A DNA stretch of 64,000 nucleotides, taken from the NCBI RefSeq assembly GCF_902706095.1, contig NZ_CACSJP010000007.1, positions 1-64,000 of the forward strand, given 5' to 3'. The position numbers and the translations under genes were made by a program. The DNA is from Rhizobium sp. 18065 (GTDB lineage Bacteria > Pseudomonadota > Alphaproteobacteria > Rhizobiales > Rhizobiaceae). Shown here one piece after another: positions 1 through 8,352 of this stretch. Each line of letters starts with the position of its first letter. Position 1 is the first letter of the stretch. Under the pieces are notes generated by a model that ran no database searches, was not told where the DNA came from, and saw only the letters and a program-made list of their open reading frames with translations.

Positions 1-722
1 GCCCAGGCCCAGTCTGACGGCGTCCACATCTTGTCGTCGGGCTGTGGTGGAAAATCATGCGCCAGCTGGAAACCCGGCATATGACCGGCCAGAACACGGT
101 GGCCATGCAGGGCACCTTTCGGCGCGCCTGTCGTGCCGGATGTGTAGATCATCAGCGCCGGATCGTCCGGGCCGGAGGCGACAATGTCGAAACTGTCCCG
201 ATTCTGCTCGACCAGCGCCGAAAACGAATGCACCGGCGCATCGGCCGGATCGATCGACACGACATGCCTGAGCCCGCCCAGACGCGCCGTGATCGGCGCC
301 AGCCGCGACAGTCCGAATGTGTTCGTCACCACGACCTTGGCACCGGCATTGCTCAGTCGATATTCCAGCGCCTCTTCGCCGAACAGCAAAGCCAGAGGCA
401 GGGCAATCGCCCCCATCTTGTAGATCGCCAGATGCGCGATCACCGTCTCGAAACATTGCGGCAGAAGCAGCGCCACCCGATCGCCCGGCTCGACACCGAG
501 AGAAACCAGCGCCTGGGCAAAGGCCGACGATTGCGCCGCAAGCGCGCCGTAGGTCAGCGAGAGATGCCCACCGTCCATGCAAAAATGTTCGAGGCAGATC
601 CGCTCCGGCTCCCGCAGCGCCCAATCGTCACAGACGGCCCGGCCGATGTTGAAATCAGCCGGAATCTCCCAGCGAAAATCGCGCTGCAACCCCTCGAAGG
701 AGGCGCTAGGCTGTAGCAACAT
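1..722 (-). CDS. AMP-binding acyl-CoA synthetase, N-terminal part (cut by window edge)
   Basis: Translating the minus strand from the ATG at 722 gives an uninterrupted 240-codon reading frame that leaves the window. It carries the adenylate-forming signature YTSGTTGAPKG (near residue 190), the P-loop-like motif that grips ATP in acyl-CoA synthetases, preceded by the usual ALLFGEEALEYRLSNAGA region. The family activates a carboxylic acid as acyl-AMP and transfers it to CoA in the cytoplasm. The N-terminus resembles acetyl-CoA-synthetase-like proteins, but the substrate pocket lies outside the window, so the substrate cannot be named. It lies 168 bp downstream of the unknown gene at 891-1388 on the same strand. 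Confidence 0.85.
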   Translation of the reverse strand, partial: MLLQPSASFEGLQRDFRWEIPADFNIGRAVCDDWALREPERICLEHFCMDGGHLSLTYGALAAQSSAFAQALVSLGVEPGDRVALLLPQCFETVIAHLAIYKMGAIALPLALLFGEEALEYRLSNAGAKVVVTNTFGLSRLAPITARLGGLRHVVSIDPADAPVHSFSALVEQNRDSFDIVASGPDDPALMIYTSGTTGAPKGALHGHRVLAGHMPGFQLAHDFPPQPDDKMWTPSDWAW

Positions 723-890
723 GCCGTTTTTTCCAGGTGTTCATCGCAGAATTGCTAACATCCATCTCGCAACTGCACAATCGCCAAGCGGTTGCAGCGC
801 AGTGCGAAACGGGATGCATTCTCCGAGGAGGCCGGCAGAAGGCCACTGTACTGGATCGCGATCAGGAACCGGAAAGGCAAGAACCTGCGG

Positions 891-1388
891 TCAAGCCTTG
901 GCTGCAGGCATGGCAGCGCTCAGATGCACGAGCAACGCCCTGAGCTCCCCGGCGCGCACGAGTTGGGCCGGCGTGCGTCCGCCGAACGCCTCGAGATGCT
1001 GGCTGCGATAAAGCTTTTCGGCAACGGCCGAAGTGCCGGCGATCTTGGCCAGATGGGCCAGCACCAGCGCCTTGGCTTCCGCCGCCGGCACGCTGCCGGC
1101 CTCGATCGCGGCGGTGACCTTGGCGACCTTGGCCTGAGCAGACTGCTGCTTCATCGACTTGCGCATGGCAAGCACCGATGGCGTAACCGGCGAAACGACG
1201 CTCACGCGCGCCTTACCTTCAGCAGCCTTGCCTTCAGCACCCTTGGCTTCCGTAGCTTTGGCATTCGGCACACCCGCCACCTTCGGCAGCAGCCCGGCAT
1301 CAACAGTCACCTGGCGAACCGCCTGGCCCATGCGAATTTTCTTGCCGCCTGCGTTGATCTTGCCCGCAGCCTTGATCTTATCTGCCAT
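891..1388 (-). CDS. Unknown Lys/Ala-rich basic protein
   Basis: A 165-residue frame starts at ATG 1388, with GAGAG a short distance upstream as a possible ribosome site. I do not recognise the family. The first third is rich in lysine and glycine, the middle is a low-complexity Ala/Lys/Glu stretch (about residues 40-65), and the C-terminal half is helical looking and contains GGRTPAQLV, a phrase reminiscent of the C-terminus of Xre/MbcA-like antitoxins. No toxin partner lies beside it, so that resemblance is not enough for a call. No signal peptide or membrane segment is visible. Codon use looks like the neighbours. Confidence 0.6.
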   Translation of the reverse strand: MADKIKAAGKINAGGKKIRMGQAVRQVTVDAGLLPKVAGVPNAKATEAKGAEGKAAEGKARVSVVSPVTPSVLAMRKSMKQQSAQAKVAKVTAAIEAGSVPAAEAKALVLAHLAKIAGTSAVAEKLYRSQHLEAFGGRTPAQLVRAGELRALLVHLSAAMPAAKA

Positions 1389-1613
1389 CTTCGTGCTCTC
1401 TCAAGAGAATGCCGGCGCCGCATGATGAACGCCTGAATGCAACAATTGCAGCGATTTCTCGGAATTCATCAGCCATCGCGCAGCCTATGCGACTATCATG
1501 GTTCGCAGAAATGTGTCCAGCCATGCGAGGCCGCGTTCTCGTCGCCCGCAGCGCGCACCTTGCCCTTCGACTGCGCGGCGATGCGACGCGACCACGTCCG
1601 GCGTCGGCGTCCG

Positions 1614-2489
1614 TCAGGCGTCTCGGCCGACAACCTCGAAGGCGATGCTCACGGCGCGATTGACGGCTGGTCCGAGCACGGACATATGGGTCTGCCCGGG
1701 AAAAAGCTCGAACTCGGTGCGAATGCCGTCGCGAGGACGGTTCAGTCGCTCCGCCATTTCCTGCGCCAGTCCAACCGTCCGCTCGACCGTCTTCTTCTCG
1801 AGACGAGCGGCGCCATCAGGATTGCGGGACTGGAACGGCGCAAGCGCATCCCCCTCGTATTCGCCGGCCGACAGATGCAGGAAGATCTGGCCGCCCGCCG
1901 GGTGGTCTGTGCGACGCGCTTCGTTGTTGAGGATTTCACTGCCTTCCCAATAGATCGTCGGGCTTGCGGCAATCCAGTTGGAAAACAGGCCCGGTCGGTC
2001 GAAAAGGGCGTAGAGGGTGAAAAGACCGCCGAAGGAATGTCCGAAAAGCGATCTGCGGCTCGGATCGAGCTTCACCATATCGGCCAGACGCGGAAGCAGT
2101 TGCGCCTCGATGAAGTCGAGCAGCTCCCCCGTACCGCCGATGCGCACGGGCGGCCCGCCTTCGAAATAGGGTGGATAGGATTTGATCGGCGGAGGACCCA
2201 GGTCCCAGGCCCGCCGCAGCGCATTGTAGGGCTCGTCGCCCGGATATCCGATCGCCGCGACCACACCCCACTCGACATTGGTTCCGGTTGGGTACGGCGC
2301 CTGCGTCACCAGGCTGGCGACGGCAAAGGGAAAGGTTGCATTGCCGTCGGTCGTGACCAGCAGCGGCCAGCCTTCGGCCGGCGACTCGCCTTTCGGCGTG
2401 AACAGGAAGATCCGGTAAGGCTCTCCGCCCGCAGCCGGTTGCATGTCGAAATGGACGGTCCCGGGAAAAAGATTGGCATTCTCGGTCAT
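1614..2489 (-). CDS. Alpha/beta-hydrolase, siderophore esterase-like (Fes/IroE/esterase D group)
   Basis: This 291-residue hydrolase has the nucleophile elbow GHSFGG (Ser about 152) and a C-terminal histidine in GQTHMS, as in the esterase D/IroE/BesA group that hydrolyses ester-linked siderophores. The start at 2489 is preferred over an upstream start because GGGGAG sits just before it. There is no signal peptide, so the enzyme should be cytoplasmic. It lies directly downstream of, and on the same strand as, a TonB-dependent siderophore receptor, with 146 bp between them. That supports a role in releasing iron from an imported ferric siderophore. The substrate is inference, and a general acyl esterase is possible. 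Confidence 0.8.
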   Translation of the reverse strand: MTENANLFPGTVHFDMQPAAGGEPYRIFLFTPKGESPAEGWPLLVTTDGNATFPFAVASLVTQAPYPTGTNVEWGVVAAIGYPGDEPYNALRRAWDLGPPPIKSYPPYFEGGPPVRIGGTGELLDFIEAQLLPRLADMVKLDPSRRSLFGHSFGGLFTLYALFDRPGLFSNWIAASPTIYWEGSEILNNEARRTDHPAGGQIFLHLSAGEYEGDALAPFQSRNPDGAARLEKKTVERTVGLAQEMAERLNRPRDGIRTEFELFPGQTHMSVLGPAVNRAVSIAFEVVGRDA

Positions 2490-2635
2490 GCTTGCTCCCC
2501 AAACATTACAGCCGGCGATTTCACCCGTTTCCGCATCATCGGCCGCGCCTGAAACGCCTGTTCCGGCGCCTCGCATGAGCGCCGGAACAGGGAAGGGACG
2601 GCAATGGTCTGGAAGCCGGCGCCGGCTTCAGACGG

Positions 2636-4756
2636 TTACCACTTGTATTTCAGCGAGCCGAGAACCGTACGGCTCTGGCCGGTATAGCAATAGCCGTCGG
2701 TGCAGACTTCTTCGCGTCGGTCGGCGAGGTTCGTTGCGCTGATCGAGAGCGAGAGGCCCTTCAGCTCCGGCGACTTTGCACCGAAGTCGTAGGACAGCGC
2801 CGCATCGAAATAGGCGGCGCCGGGGTTCTTGCCGGTGTTGCCGTCGCTGGTGAAGGAATCACTCGTGGCACGGATGCCGGCACCGATACTGAGGCCCGCC
2901 ATGACTGAGTCATCCGGAACAGCATAGTTCACCCACAGGGATGCGACATGACGCGGAGCCGTGGAAGGCGCATTGCCGATCAGCGTCGGATCGATGTTAT
3001 CGGTGATTTCGGCATGCGCATAGGTATAGGCCGCGACCAGGCTGATGCCATTGTCGAATTCGTTGCGCCCTTCGAGTTCAAAGCCCGTATAGGTATTCTC
3101 ACCCGAGTTCTCATAATAGTAGAAGCTTGAATAGCCGGCATATTGCGGCTTGCCGGTTTCCACCAGCTGGTAGACGGCGGCGTTCAACGAGAAGCTCTCG
3201 CCGTCCGGTTGATACTTCACGCCTGCCTCGATCTGCCGGCCTTTCGTCGGGTCGAGCACTTCACCGGTGACAGACAGGTTCGTGGATGGCACGAAGGATG
3301 TGCCGTAGCTGACATAGGGCGCGATACCATTGTCGAAGAGGTAGAGCAGCCCCAACTGACCTGAGAGGACGCCGTCATCCTTCACATCAGTGGTTCCGGC
3401 AACCTTGTCGGTCGATTCCTGATGCGCCCAGTCATAACGGAGACCGCCAACGGCGCGCCAGTTACCGAATTCCATCTGGTCCTGGGCGTAGATGCCGGTC
3501 TGGCTGAGGTCGCTGCCGTTGAAGGTATCGAGCGCAGGGATCGCCACGCTGGAGCCGGGTGTGCCCGCAGCCACGCTGCCGCTGCCCATGGCAAAATCGG
3601 AGGTGACATAGGTGTAGTCGAGACCCGTCAGCAGCGTGTGGGCAATGCTGCCGGTATCGAACTGGCCTTCGAGCTGGTTATCGATCTGGTAGGTGCGCAT
3701 GTCGTCCGTCACCGAAGTCGTCGGCCACGTACCATCGGCATTGACGAGGACGCGGTTGAGGTAGTGAGCCGTGAGATCGACATCGCCAACGCGGGCGTTC
3801 TGGCGGAAGGTCAGGCCGTTGTCGAACTCATGCTCGAGCTGGTAGCCGAGTTGATATTGCTCGACCTTCTGGCTGTTGAAGTCCGGGTCGGTATAGAGGA
3901 AGACGTCATCGCCCTCCAGGTAGCTCCAGGCGCTTGCGGCGGTCTCGCCCTTCTGCGCCAGACCGTAGATCGTGAACGTCGTGTCGTCGCTCGGCTTCCA
4001 GGTAAACGACGGCTGCAGGAGATAGCGATCGTCGGCGATGTCGTAACTACCTTCGCCCTCGCGGGCGACGCCGACCATACGGTAGAACAATTCGTCATTG
4101 ATCGGACCGCCAAAGTCGAAGGCGGCCTGCTTGCGGCCGACGGTGCCGTATTGCAGCTCGACCTCGTGATGGGCTTCCTCGAGCGGCAGCTTGGAGATGC
4201 GGTTGACGATGCCGGCAGCGCTCGCCGCGCCGTACATCACCGATACCGGCCCCTTCAGCACCTCGATCCTGTCCAGCGTATAGACTTCGGTCGCGAACGA
4301 GCCATAGGTCATGATCGGCTGGCGCAGACCGTCACGGAAGTCGCCGGCGGTCGTCGTTTCGATGCCGCGGATGTAGATCTGGTCGAAGCGCGGGTCATAG
4401 CCGAATGCGCCTGTGGTCACGCCGGAGCTGTAGCGCGTTGCCTGGATCATGTCGGTCACGGCGCGTTGTTCCATCTCCTTGCGGGTCACGACGGAAACCG
4501 AGCGCGGCGTCTCGACAAGCGGCGTATCCGTCTTCAATGCGGAAGAGGAGCGCTTGGGCACCACGGTATTGTTGTCCTCGCTGGCCGCGTCGGCACTCGA
4601 CCCATTGACGACGATCGGCGCGAGCTGCGTTGCATCACCAGTCTCGTCCTGTGCAAGAACCGCAACCGGCATGAAAGCAACGGCCATGGCGCCAACCAGT
4701 ATGGTGGAGCTCAGAAGATGACCATGAGAACGGAGCTGATTGAAAGAAAACGTCAT
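2636..4756 (-). CDS. TonB-dependent ferric-siderophore receptor
   Basis: This 706-residue outer-membrane receptor has a signal peptide (about 1-36, ending AVLAQ), a TonB-box-like stretch LAPIVVNG, a plug domain beginning TPLVETPRSVSVVTRKE (about 80-97) with the conserved DRIEVLKGPVSVMYG segment, and a 22-strand-barrel-type C-terminus ending in an aromatic residue (LGSLKYKW). These are features of the FhuA/FoxA siderophore-receptor group (TIGR01783-like). AAGGA lies about eight bases before the ATG. It would import a ferric siderophore with TonB energy; which siderophore cannot be told. No ABC transporter is adjacent. The upstream palindrome suggests iron control. Confidence 0.93.
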   Translation of the reverse strand: MTFSFNQLRSHGHLLSSTILVGAMAVAFMPVAVLAQDETGDATQLAPIVVNGSSADAASEDNNTVVPKRSSSALKTDTPLVETPRSVSVVTRKEMEQRAVTDMIQATRYSSGVTTGAFGYDPRFDQIYIRGIETTTAGDFRDGLRQPIMTYGSFATEVYTLDRIEVLKGPVSVMYGAASAAGIVNRISKLPLEEAHHEVELQYGTVGRKQAAFDFGGPINDELFYRMVGVAREGEGSYDIADDRYLLQPSFTWKPSDDTTFTIYGLAQKGETAASAWSYLEGDDVFLYTDPDFNSQKVEQYQLGYQLEHEFDNGLTFRQNARVGDVDLTAHYLNRVLVNADGTWPTTSVTDDMRTYQIDNQLEGQFDTGSIAHTLLTGLDYTYVTSDFAMGSGSVAAGTPGSSVAIPALDTFNGSDLSQTGIYAQDQMEFGNWRAVGGLRYDWAHQESTDKVAGTTDVKDDGVLSGQLGLLYLFDNGIAPYVSYGTSFVPSTNLSVTGEVLDPTKGRQIEAGVKYQPDGESFSLNAAVYQLVETGKPQYAGYSSFYYYENSGENTYTGFELEGRNEFDNGISLVAAYTYAHAEITDNIDPTLIGNAPSTAPRHVASLWVNYAVPDDSVMAGLSIGAGIRATSDSFTSDGNTGKNPGAAYFDAALSYDFGAKSPELKGLSLSISATNLADRREEVCTDGYCYTGQSRTVLGSLKYKW

Positions 4757-4869
4757 TGCGCGATCCTTTTCGGGAAGCGAAGAATTTCGGAAAGCGACCT
4801 GGGAGAGATCACGAATATGTGGAGGCAGCGAAATCGTATCGCTGGGCGGCCTAACGCGCTGAGCGCATG

Positions 4870-4898
4870 TATATAAACGGAGTTTTCGACGAGCAACT
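4870..4898 (-). promoter_or_regulatory. Candidate promoter of the TonB receptor
   Basis: On the minus strand a TATATA -10 hexamer (4870-4875) is separated by 17 bases from AGTTGC (4893-4898) as a weak -35. The start of transcription would fall near 4863, leaving a leader of about 105 bases. The -35 hexamer abuts the palindrome at 4898-4924, a layout in which a bound repressor would block polymerase. Inferred from spacing only. Confidence 0.4.
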
Positions 4899-4924
4899 AA
4901 AGATGATTAAATTAATCATCTTTA
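4898..4924. promoter_or_regulatory. 27-bp perfect palindrome, iron-responsive-operator-like (TGA-N9-TCA)
   Basis: The arms TAAAGATGATTAA and TTAATCATCTTTA are perfectly complementary around a single central base. The core contains TGA (4904-4906), nine bases, then TCA (4916-4918), which matches the iron-responsive operator form described for the RirA regulator of rhizobia. It sits upstream of a TonB siderophore receptor, which fits. Fur- or Irr-type binding cannot be excluded. It is not followed by a T run on either side, so a terminator is less likely. Confidence 0.6.
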
Positions 4925-5150
4925 AGGGGAAGACTGGCAAATTTGCAACAATCCGTACCTGGCCCGAAATTGAACAATTGATCTTTGTGCCGTTTACCCG
5001 AGCGACAAATGACACGGGGCTGGAGCAGCCGGGACAGCGAAACCATGGCCGTCGTGCGAGTTGTCAACGTGGCACCACACCCGCACCTTATTCCGAGCGC
5101 GGATAAAAACTCCAAAAGGGTCAGCAAAAACAGTATCTGGAAAAATGAAG

Positions 5151-5235
5151 TGGTGCCCCATGCCGGAATCGAACCAGCACTCCTTTCGGAACTCGATTTT
5201 GAGTCGAGCGCGTCTACCAGTTCCGCCAATGGGGC
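5151..5235 (-). tRNA. tRNA-Leu, anticodon CAA
   Basis: Read on the minus strand the sequence folds as a class II tRNA. The acceptor arms GCCCCAT and ATGGGGC pair perfectly, the anticodon stem is CTCGA/TCGAG with loop CTCAAAA (anticodon CAA, reading UUG), there is a variable arm, and the T arm contains GGTTCGATTCC. The CCA end is encoded. Length is 85 bases. No integrase or attachment-site duplication is seen next to it. Confidence 0.95.
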
Positions 5236-5539
5236 ACAAAGCGTTAAACGCCGGGTGGACAGCGCCGGACTATACGAAGGAGACCGAGCTGGTCAACCAC
5301 CTTTTTGCCTGGCGGAGCGATCACACGAAAGTTCCGCTGCAGGATGCCGCAGCGGCCGTGACGGCCATTTACAGCCGTCAGCCGCTTGCATAAAAACGCT
5401 CTGCTGAATTCCGGACCGGAAATGCCGCGCCGCCCGGCTCTTTCACCCTCACCGGCTGCCCGGCGCAGCACACGCCTTGCTCATGACCCTGCGGTGTAGA
5501 TCGCCGCATCGGTCGAACTTGTCATCTGAAGGATATCCG
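5236..5539. other. Gene-free region between tRNA-Leu and dsbB
   Basis: The roughly 300 bases hold the 5' flank of tRNA-Leu (minus strand) and the leader of dsbB. Frames crossing it have no family resemblance or good ribosome site. I see no repeat or clear hairpin terminator. Confidence 0.5.
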
Positions 5540-6049
5540 ATGCGCCCTGTCGCCTCCCTCGCCAATTCCGACATGGCCATTGCAGGCCTTCTCACCCTCG
5601 GCATGGTGATCGTCGTCGGATCCGCTCTCGGCTTTGAGCATATCGGCGGCTATGTGCCCTGTGCGCTCTGCCTGATGCAGAGAAACCCCTATTACATCGG
5701 CCTGGGCGTCGGGATTGCCGCACTTGCATCTTCGGCGCTGCGCCCGCCGGTCGTCACCCGCGGGCTGTTTCTTGTCATCGCCGTGCTGATGCTGGTCGGC
5801 ATGGGGCTCGGCATCTACCATTCCGGCGTCGAGTGGAAATTCTGGGACGGTCCGGCCAGCTGCAGCATCGGCGCGACCGGTGGCGCAACCCCGACCAATG
5901 TCCTTGAAGCGCTCAACAGCACCAAGGCGCCGTCCTGCACCGAAGCGACGCTGCGCGTGCTCGGCCTGTCCTTTGCCGGCTGGAACGTGCTGACCAGTGC
6001 AGCACTCGCCACCGTCGCCCTCTGGGGCGTGCTGCGCAAGAAGCGCTGA
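5540..6049 (+). CDS. dsbB: Disulfide bond formation protein DsbB family
   Basis: A 169-residue inner-membrane protein with four hydrophobic segments. The first periplasmic loop has the redox pair PCALC (Cys41, Cys44), followed by LMQRNPYY, typical of DsbB. The second loop has Cys108 and Cys133. DsbB reoxidises the periplasmic thiol oxidase DsbA and passes electrons to quinone. The start at 5540 is chosen because GAAGGA lies about seven bases upstream; a longer frame adds an unlikely N-terminus. The gene ends 4 bp from the end of the convergent HNH gene. Confidence 0.9.
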   Translation: MRPVASLANSDMAIAGLLTLGMVIVVGSALGFEHIGGYVPCALCLMQRNPYYIGLGVGIAALASSALRPPVVTRGLFLVIAVLMLVGMGLGIYHSGVEWKFWDGPASCSIGATGGATPTNVLEALNSTKAPSCTEATLRVLGLSFAGWNVLTSAALATVALWGVLRKKR

Positions 6050-6053
6050 CGCG

Positions 6054-6611
6054 TCAGGGCTGCAGCACCGAATCCCAGTAGAGATAGTCGACCCAGCTGT
6101 CATGCAGGTAGTTCGGCGGAAAGCGCCGGCCGTTGTTGTGCAGGTCCTGCACCGTCGGCCGGTAGGGCTTTTGATAAGGGAACATGCTGGCCTGCTTCGG
6201 CAGCTTAGATCCCTTGCGCAGATTGCAGGGCGAACAGGCCGCCACGACGTTTTCCCAGGTCGTCTCGCCGCCATGGGCGCGCGGGATGACATGGTCGAAG
6301 GTCAGGTCGTCTTCCGAGCCACAATACTGGCACTCGAACTTGTCGCGCAGGAAGACGTTGAAGCGGGTAAAGGCCGGATTGCGCGTCGGCTGCACATAGG
6401 TCTTGAGGCTGACGACGCTCGGAAGCCGCATCGAAAAGCTCGGCGAGCAGACCGATTGATCGTATTCAGCGATGATATTCACACGGTCAAGGAAGACCGC
6501 CTTGATCGCGTCCTGCCAGGACCAGAGCGACAAGGGATAATAACTCAGTGGCCGGTAGTCGGCGTTCAGAACGAGCGCCGGCAGGGCCTGGGGCGAAACT
6601 GCAATCGTCAA
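6054..6611 (-). CDS. HNH endonuclease family protein
   Basis: A 185-residue cytoplasmic protein with an HNH nuclease core: paired cysteines CQYCGS (about residues 95-100), then FDHVIPRAHGG (the catalytic His and its partner), ENVVAACSPCN and the second Cys pair. The start codon is TTG at 6611, favoured by an AGGAG sequence about seven bases upstream. Stand-alone HNH proteins of this type are common single-copy chromosomal genes in Rhizobiales, and their substrate is unknown. No methylase or toxin partner is beside it, so restriction is not supported. A repair role is possible given the glycosylase next door. Confidence 0.85.
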   Translation of the reverse strand: MTIAVSPQALPALVLNADYRPLSYYPLSLWSWQDAIKAVFLDRVNIIAEYDQSVCSPSFSMRLPSVVSLKTYVQPTRNPAFTRFNVFLRDKFECQYCGSEDDLTFDHVIPRAHGGETTWENVVAACSPCNLRKGSKLPKQASMFPYQKPYRPTVQDLHNNGRRFPPNYLHDSWVDYLYWDSVLQP

Positions 6612-6708
6612 GGCGTTCTCCTGATCGATTCGGCATCTGCACTTCTATATTAGGTCCGTTGTTACAGCATTGTGAAGCCCAAATAATGATGGCGCACCGA
6701 AGCGGTGC

Positions 6709-7350
6709 TCAGCGCGGCACCGCCACCCGTCCGGTGATGCCGGCATAATGGGCCCAGAACAGCCGGGCGGCCACCGAACGCCAGGGCGACCAGGCCTCGG
6801 TCACCGCCTTGACCTCGGCAATCTCCGGTCGTCGTCCGTCAAACAGCACATGCCCGACAGCGATCCTCAGCGCCACGTCGCCGGCCGGGAAGATATCGGC
6901 ATGGCCGCCGCAAAACATCAGGTAGACCTCGGCTGTCCAAGGGCCGATGCCCTTCAGCGCGGTCAGCGTCCGAACGGCCTCCGCCGCCGGCAGTGCAGCG
7001 ATCTTGGCAAGCGCGAGCCGGCCTTCCGTCTCGGCATTCGCCACCGTCCGCAGCGCCTCGACCTTGGCGCGGGAAAGCCCGAAACCGGCAATTCCGGCCG
7101 CATCGAGCGCCAGGTAACCGGCGGCGGTCGGGCGCGCGCCCAGTACCATCGTCATCCGCCGCCAGATCGCATCGGCGCTTGCCCGCGACACAACCTGCGA
7201 TACGATGATCGACGCCAGCCCGGCAAAATCGGCATCAGCCAGCCGCAGCGGCAATTCGCCGCAGCCTTCGGCAATCGGCCGAAGGCCGGGGTCGGCCTCA
7301 AGCAGGGCTTCAAGCCCGAAAGCCAGATCCGTCTCGTTGCGGATGATCAC
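6709..7350 (-). CDS. DNA-3-methyladenine glycosylase (AlkA/HhH-GPD family)
   Basis: The 213-residue protein has the helix-hairpin-helix LKGIGPWTAEVYLMF and the catalytic aspartate in FPAGDVALR, the HhH-GPD pattern of AlkA-type enzymes that cut alkylated bases from DNA to start base excision repair. It is shorter than E. coli AlkA because the N-terminal extra domain is missing, as in many alphaproteobacterial versions. The likely start is GTG 7350 (VIIRNETD). A much longer frame upstream is antisense to gluQ and has no family resemblance. It is divergent from gluQ, with 108 bp between the two starts. Confidence 0.88.
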   Translation of the reverse strand: MIIRNETDLAFGLEALLEADPGLRPIAEGCGELPLRLADADFAGLASIIVSQVVSRASADAIWRRMTMVLGARPTAAGYLALDAAGIAGFGLSRAKVEALRTVANAETEGRLALAKIAALPAAEAVRTLTALKGIGPWTAEVYLMFCGGHADIFPAGDVALRIAVGHVLFDGRRPEIAEVKAVTEAWSPWRSVAARLFWAHYAGITGRVAVPR

Positions 7351-7458
7351 CGAATATATCCCATGCTGTATGCCTTGCCGTCTGCGGCCGGTTTCATCGA
7401 CTGCGATGTTTTGCCGGCGCGACTTTTCTGCGCAACCCCTTTCATGCCAAGTAGGACC

Positions 7459-8352
7459 ATGATCCCGATTGTCCGCAATGAGCCGATCCTGCGTTTTGCC
7501 CCCAGCCCCAACGGCCGGCTGCATCTCGGTCACGCACTGTCCGCCCTGACCAATGCCGACATGGCCAGCGCCATGCAAGGCCGCTTGCTGCTGCGCATGG
7601 AAGACATCGATCGCTTGCGCTGCACGCCGGAATTCGAACGATCGATCCATGAGGATCTGCACTGGCTGGGTATCGGCTGGCAAAAGCCCGTCCGGCGCCA
7701 GTCGAAGCATTTCGCCTTCTACCGCGCAGCCCTCGACGACCTGATTGCCCGTGATCTCGTCTATCCGGCCTTTTTGACCCGCGGCGAGGTCAAGGCCCGG
7801 GTTGCAGCAGCCGAGGGTGGTGGCGACATCTGGCCCCGCGATCCCGACGGCGCGCCGCTCTATCCGACGGACGAACGTCATCTGGAGCCATCGATCCGCC
7901 GGCAAAACATCGCCGCAGCCGACCGCTATGCCTGGCGTCTCGACATGGACAAGGCCCTGGCCGAGGCCTGCACGGCGCTGCCCGCGCCACTGTCCTGGGA
8001 GGAAGCGGGCGATGGCGAAAGGGGCTTGATCGCCGCCGATCCGGCCGCCTGGGGCGATGTCGTCCTGTGGCGCTCCGATGCGCCGTCGAGCTATCACCTT
8101 TCGGTCACCCTCGACGATGGCGCACAGGGCATCACCCATGTGGTGCGCGGACTGGATCTGTTTCACGCAACCTCCGTCCACCGGCTGCTGCAGGTGCTGC
8201 TCGGCCTGCCGGCCCCGGCCTATCACCACCACCGCCTGATCCTCGGCCCCGATGGCCGCAAGCTGTCAAAGAGCAATGGCAATACCGCGCTCGCGACGCT
8301 TCGCGAGGGCGGCGCCAACTCAGCCGATATCCGCCGCCTCGTCGGCCTCTGA
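7459..8352 (+). CDS. gluQ: Glutamyl-Q tRNA(Asp) synthetase
   Basis: A 297-residue truncated glutamyl-tRNA-synthetase paralogue. It has the HIGH-like signature RFAPSPNGRLHLGHALSAL near residue 15-35 and the KMSKS-like KLSKSN near residue 275, and it lacks the anticodon-binding domain. The family attaches glutamate to the queuosine base of tRNA-Asp. The ATG at 7459 has AGGA just upstream; earlier in-frame starts lie in the antisense of the glycosylase gene. The 3' end overlaps the convergent yihY-like gene by 33 bp. The window also carries a queuosine-precursor transporter at 36.8 kb. Confidence 0.93.
   Translation: MIPIVRNEPILRFAPSPNGRLHLGHALSALTNADMASAMQGRLLLRMEDIDRLRCTPEFERSIHEDLHWLGIGWQKPVRRQSKHFAFYRAALDDLIARDLVYPAFLTRGEVKARVAAAEGGGDIWPRDPDGAPLYPTDERHLEPSIRRQNIAAADRYAWRLDMDKALAEACTALPAPLSWEEAGDGERGLIAADPAAWGDVVLWRSDAPSSYHLSVTLDDGAQGITHVVRGLDLFHATSVHRLLQVLLGLPAPAYHHHRLILGPDGRKLSKSNGNTALATLREGGANSADIRRLVGL

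Larger units (their letters stand above)
4757..5150. other. Gene-free region between TonB receptor and tRNA-Leu
   Basis: This stretch holds the receptor promoter and its palindrome (listed separately) and the 3' flank of tRNA-Leu. The short frames across it show no recognisable protein. It is clearly more AT-rich than the flanking genes around 4860-4960. Confidence 0.6.

Noticed and set aside
2611..2630. GC-rich palindrome GAAGCCGGC/GCCGGCTTC just after the TonB receptor
   Set aside because: It has no loop and no T run on the minus strand, so it is not supported as a terminator.
5151..5235. tRNA-Leu as an integration site of a genomic island
   Set aside because: No integrase and no repeated 3' tRNA end were seen on either side; flanking genes are core.
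4994..5239. An 81-residue frame over tRNA-Leu
   Set aside because: The sequence is a perfect tRNA; the frame is accidental.
6709..8232. A 507-residue minus-strand frame running through gluQ into the glycosylase
   Set aside because: Only the last 213 residues are a real protein; the rest is antisense to gluQ and has no family features.
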